The notes beneath the pieces are model-generated. The model had not been told where the DNA came from. It was given only the letters and a program-made list of their open reading frames with translations, and ran no database searches. A stretch of 10,029 bases of DNA, from NCBI GenBank assembly GCA_003024985.2, contig PXIH01S0010099.1, one strand, 5' to 3'. Shown here piece by piece: positions 6,835 to 10,029 of this stretch. The first letter of the stretch is position 1; each line of letters opens with the position of its first letter. The position numbers were made by a program, and so were the translations under genes. This DNA comes from Euperipatoides rowelli. Its lineage: Eukaryota > Onychophora > Udeonychophora > Euonychophora > Peripatopsidae.

Positions 6835-7770
6835 TTAGAATATTTAAAAATAAAATGGTTAAACAACTAATGTAATGCGGGTCACATTAAATATAGAAAA
6901 ATTGTTTCATTCAATAATTTGTTTCATTTTCTTATCCGTTTTCCTTCTTTTAATAGTATACAATCACCTAGATTATCAATGATGTTGCAAACAATATCAA
7001 TACATTATGCACAGAGACATGAAAATATTTGAACTGTTAAATGTTAAAAAGCTAACTCTATTTTACCAATAGTTCAATAATCCTTTACAAAAATGGAAGG
7101 GATTTTTAGCCTTCAGTTCAAAACTTTTACAAAGAGTATTTAAAATTCTTGATAAGCACTCAACATTCTTACTTTAATATGTTTCTTTTTTTTTATCTTC
7201 TGACTATTTTCATTCTCCACTTCAAATAAATCAATTGCAAGAAGAATTAGAAACATTTTAGAATAAAAGGGGGAAAAAATTCATTTTTGCAGTGAAACAA
7301 AAATGTCTGGCATTTCCCCATTTTCTATTTCACTTTTATCTTAGATGGGTTTCTTATTGGAAGATTAATTATTAAAAATAAGAATGAACTAGGATAAGCT
7401 CTATGTTTGATAATCAACATTCCATTAAATGCTGGGAAATAAGCTAATATGTTCTCACAAAACATCAGTCTTACAAATAAATTATTTGGTTATTTATCTC
7501 AAAACCTTTTCTTTCAGAAAATTCATTGAATTCTGACAAGTGTCTAGGCTTCAAACTTACCAGTGTCCCTTCTTCACAAAACTCATCATTAAATTCTGTT
7601 GACTGGTTAAAGGTTGGGCCAATAAAAGTTGTGTCATAATATCCAAATTAATCATAAAACAAGTATATTGCATCTCTTTATTATTATAGGGATGGGGCAT
7701 AGTGAATTCCAAACATAGTTGGAGTTAGGGTTCAGAGTAAGGGTAAGGTTAGGACTTTAAATAATTAAAA
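6835..7770. other. AT-rich interval without recognised gene
   Basis: Many A and T runs are present and no frame or repeat structure can be supported. A short telomere-like patch at 7721-7754 is listed separately. Confidence 0.45.
7721..7754 (+). repeat. Short degenerate TTAGGG-like patch
   Basis: GAGTTAGGGTTCAG, GTAAGGGTAAG and GTTAGGA lie close together, so there is one exact TTAGGG and several near matches. This could be a decayed interstitial telomeric repeat or a chance G-rich patch. Confidence 0.3.
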
Positions 7771-7774
7771 AAAA

Positions 7775-7850
7775 AGGCATCTAAGCCCATATGCCATTTG
7801 TGAGGAATAGGCAATGAAATGTTTGATACCCAGACACAAGTGGATTCTGT
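7775..7850 (+). repeat. tRNA-like SINE head fragment
   Basis: The B-box-like GTTTGATACCC is at 7821-7831. ATGTTTGAT followed by AGACACA and AGTG matches element D at 2148-2172. A weak A-box-like TAAGCCCATATG lies about 40 bases upstream, a normal tRNA spacing. No body or tail is clear downstream, so this is probably a truncated or old copy. Confidence 0.4.
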
Positions 7851-7880
7851 CACATTAATGATGTATTATTTTTGAAAGAT

Positions 7881-8055
7881 TTGTTCCCACAACTGACTCA
7901 CAACTGGGATTCATTTATGAATGATTTGTTCATAATGAATGGATGAGTTGTTTACCACAAATGATTTACAGTTGTGAGTTTTCATTGAATGATTCCTTCA
8001 TCATGAGTGAAGCATGAATGTGAGTTATTCTTGCATGATTAGTTTGCCATAAATA
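7881..8055 (+). repeat. Diverged tandem repeat, unit about 68 bp
   Basis: Units start at 7881 and 7949. Both read TTGTT, CCACAA, then TGAATGATT (7918-7926 and 7986-7994), TTCAT and ATGA in the same order. A partial third unit continues to about 8055. Inside the first two units ACTCACAACTG (7896-7906) and CAGTTGTGAGT (7969-7979) form a perfect 11-bp inverted repeat, and ATTCAT/ATGAAT (7909-7922) a small palindrome. No coding frame is present. Confidence 0.55.
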
Positions 8056-8176
8056 ACTCACTTTAGACCCCTGAGAGAGAAAGAGAAAGGGAACCACTCA
8101 TTCTTACATTATCAATATAGGGATTAACTCGAATCTGATTAATAATTTGATATACTAAGAGTCATAGACATGAGTC

Positions 8177-8200
8177 GATCAACTCAGACTTGAGTTGGTC
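8177..8200. other. 10-bp stem hairpin in a GACTCA/TGAGTC-rich patch
   Basis: GATCAACTCA (8177-8186) pairs with TGAGTTGGTC (8191-8200) around the loop GACT, with a single G-T wobble. The surroundings (8171-8228) hold more TGAGTC, AAGTCA and GACTCA pieces. Such ACTTGAGTC-rich patches occur in the ends of some DNA transposons, which is a guess for this site. Confidence 0.55.
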
Positions 8201-8229
8201 TTAAGTCACTTTTAAAACTTGACTCAATG

Positions 8230-8545
8230 GATGAAGAGTAGTGACTTCATTGGACGCTTTCTGATCCAAGCAGGCCACTAGATCGCTCTACTTCAGTTAC
8301 CATCTTTGTCCGTAATGAACTATTTTTATTTTTCTAAGTGTACGAAAAAAATCTGAACAACACATGTCTCAAAAACACTAGTGAAACTGATATTATTAAG
8401 CTGTTATTCAAAATGGTAAATACAAATATCTTCTAATAGAATAACTTACATTACATAATGTATGAATTTATGATAAAATTTATGTTTGACACATGGGATG
8501 ATGCCTTAATCTATGACATATATTGTGATTTTTTTAATCTTTTTT
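8230..8545. other. AT-rich interval, nothing recognised
   Basis: I see no gene, tRNA-like head or tandem structure in this stretch. Confidence 0.4.
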
Positions 8546-8679
8546 GACTTGAAAACTGAACTTCAGAGCTAATTGCTAGGATCATCCACTTATTTTGAAA
8601 AATGCTTGCTAGGACTTGAAAATCAAGAACTAATTGCTACCACACAAGACTAAACTGAAGATCAAAGTGTCCTACGTCA
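8546..8679 (+). repeat. Weak tandem duplication, about 67 bp
   Basis: GACTTGAAAA (8546-8555 and 8613-8622) and CTAATTGCTA (8569-8578 and 8630-8639) occur twice in the same order, and TTGCTAGGA occurs at 8573 and 8606. The intervening sequence has diverged and small deletions are needed to align the copies. Confidence 0.4.
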
Positions 8680-8873
8680 TAAAAGAATGTAATCTATATA
8701 TGGTAGGTTAGACAATAGAAAAAAAGTGTAGTTACTATTCACTATTAGATGCACTCCGACACTTTCGCCAATCTGAAGCAGATAGTTTGGTCAACTTAAA
8801 TCAATCAAAATTAATATTTCTAATTGACAACTGATTTATCAAAATTAATCATTATTCTATACTTCCAGTTATA

Positions 8874-9940
8874 ATGGTGGACGCTCTAGTAACTCGTGAA
8901 GAACTTGGATACAAAAATTTTATATTTTTTAGAGAAAAGATATGCGAGAGTATGAGTGAGTATGAGATATCAGTTAGAAATGTTAAAGACAACTCTGAAA
9001 AATACAAATAATTGTTAAACAGCTTAAAGTATTGGAGCAAAATATTTAAAACGGCTTATCATGATAAACGTTTTATATTTACGTTGTTTAGCAAAAGTGA
9101 TGATTCAAGGATGAATACTCTGAAGTAGTCTTAATTATCATGGAAATAATTGGGAAGTAAGCGGTTATAGGGCTATATTTCCCAAGAATGGCAGATATCT
9201 CAGGATAGATTTTAAACAGTTGAACAAAAAAAATTAGTAGAAGAAAAATTTCTTACCTATAGGCAGCAATTTGTAGTACCGTCAACGTATGGTGATTTAA
9301 TGCAGTACATAGAAATACGTATTCATTGGGATCCAATTATGAATACTTTTGATGATGTGACAGAAGTGCCGGAGGAGTATATAATTATAACCAGTATTGA
9401 GAAAGAACAGTACAAAGTATCATGATAATTACATAAAAACTGGAGTAATCATTGTGAAAAGAAAAAATAACTTATGCGAGTGTGCTCGGCTCAAATTACA
9501 ACGAAACACAAGAAAGCCAACTAGAAATTAAATATCAAAATTACAGACAGGATGCTCAAAATGAACAGAATATGGTACAAACTGATAGTGATGAATAAAT
9601 ATCAACTGAACAAAATATGGCAAGGGAGTGGGTGGAGTTTGCTTTGCAGAATGAAAATGTTAATGAAAAGCAATCACAGCCACTAATCAAAAAAGCGGAT
9701 ACATGTGTTGATCAGAACAAGGCTTTGCAAAGCATGCAGGAGCAGTCTGGTGATCGAAGCAAAGAAGACATTGACATAGAAGAAGACAATAATTTTAATT
9801 TAGTTGTAAAAAGGAATAAAAGGAAACTTAAAACAGGAAATACAGTGGCAAATGTAACTTTATTATTTATTCAGTCAAATGGTAATCATACATACAGGCC
9901 TAGCCCACAAAGGATATGGCCCTTATTTACATTTAAATAA
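8874..9940 (+). pseudogene. Decayed coding region, possible retroelement ORF1
   Basis: Protein-like sequence continues along the plus strand but changes frame. It opens with MVDALVTREELGYKNF at 8874, is broken by TAA (9009) and TAG (9126), then moves to the +1 frame (GYRAIFPKNGRYLRIDF, 9124-9234). It returns to the first frame (FVVPSTYGDLMQYIEIRIHW, ends TGA 9423), moves to YIKTGVIIVKRK near 9430, then to the third frame (TYASVLG at 9470). There it runs through an in-frame TAA at 9596 to a stop at 9938-9940. The last part is Gln/Asn/Glu-rich and ends with an acidic patch and the basic tail VVKRNKRKLK. The spliced reading would be about 350 residues. I do not recognise a domain. The acidic-basic end and the TYASVLG segment resemble nucleic-acid-binding ORF1 proteins of non-LTR retrotransposons, which is inference. 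A 43-codon frame at 9879-10010 may be further remnant. Confidence 0.5.
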
Positions 9941-10029
9941 AAAGATGATTAGTGAAAAAAGAAAAACTATATACAATGAAAATATTTACATAAAAAAAAA
10001 GATCAATTAGATTACAGAAGACGCTCTTA
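9941..10029 (+). other. A-rich end of window
   Basis: The sequence is A-rich with several A runs. An overlapping plus frame from 9879 stays open to 10010, but it is too short and too A-rich to call. The retroelement-like region may continue past the window edge. Confidence 0.3.

Noticed and set aside
7721-7754. True telomere or telomeric tract
   Set aside because: There is only one exact TTAGGG, with irregular neighbours over 34 bases.

Overview
The window looks like non-genic DNA from an AT-rich animal genome. The grounds are dense tRNA-derived SINE-like repeats, long degenerate tetranucleotide arrays, A-rich tails, no intact gene, and no operon or ribosome-binding-site structure. An aquatic invertebrate is a reasonable guess, but nothing here fixes the species. 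One ambiguous base (N) lies at 2339.

Layout. 1-384: AT-rich, nothing recognised. 385-750: a tRNA-like SINE. 751-1280: nothing firm. 1282-2643: a cluster of five SINE-like units packed end to end, four on + and the last on -. 2644-3045: AT-rich with a small TTAA microsatellite. 3046-3588: a GATA/TCTA-type array containing a 26-bp higher-order repeat. 3589-3955: a SINE that interrupts the array. 3968-5188: a 1.2-kb, very degenerate four-base-periodic array. 5189-5910: unassigned. 5911-6206 (-) and 6297-6834 (+): two SINE copies arranged head to head. 6835-7770: unassigned AT-rich DNA with a short telomere-like patch. 7775-7850: a tRNA-like fragment. 7881-8055: a diverged 68-bp tandem repeat. 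8177-8200: a strong hairpin. 8546-8679: a weak 67-bp duplication. 8874-9940: a decayed protein-coding region, possibly a retroelement ORF1, with stops and frameshifts.

The most informative pattern is modular. Different tRNA-like heads are followed by similar 3' ends: a short stem (TTCC..GGAA type), then ATTAT or TTATTTTT, then an A-rich tail. This is what is expected if several SINE families are copied by one partner LINE. Three copies of one head family (1753, 6201 on -, 6300) keep the same 8-bp stem. Most differences between these copies are CpG transitions, which suggests decay of methylated repeats.

I found no functional protein gene, functional tRNA, CRISPR array or recognisable new defence or metabolic system. 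The open frames within the SINEs and satellites look accidental.
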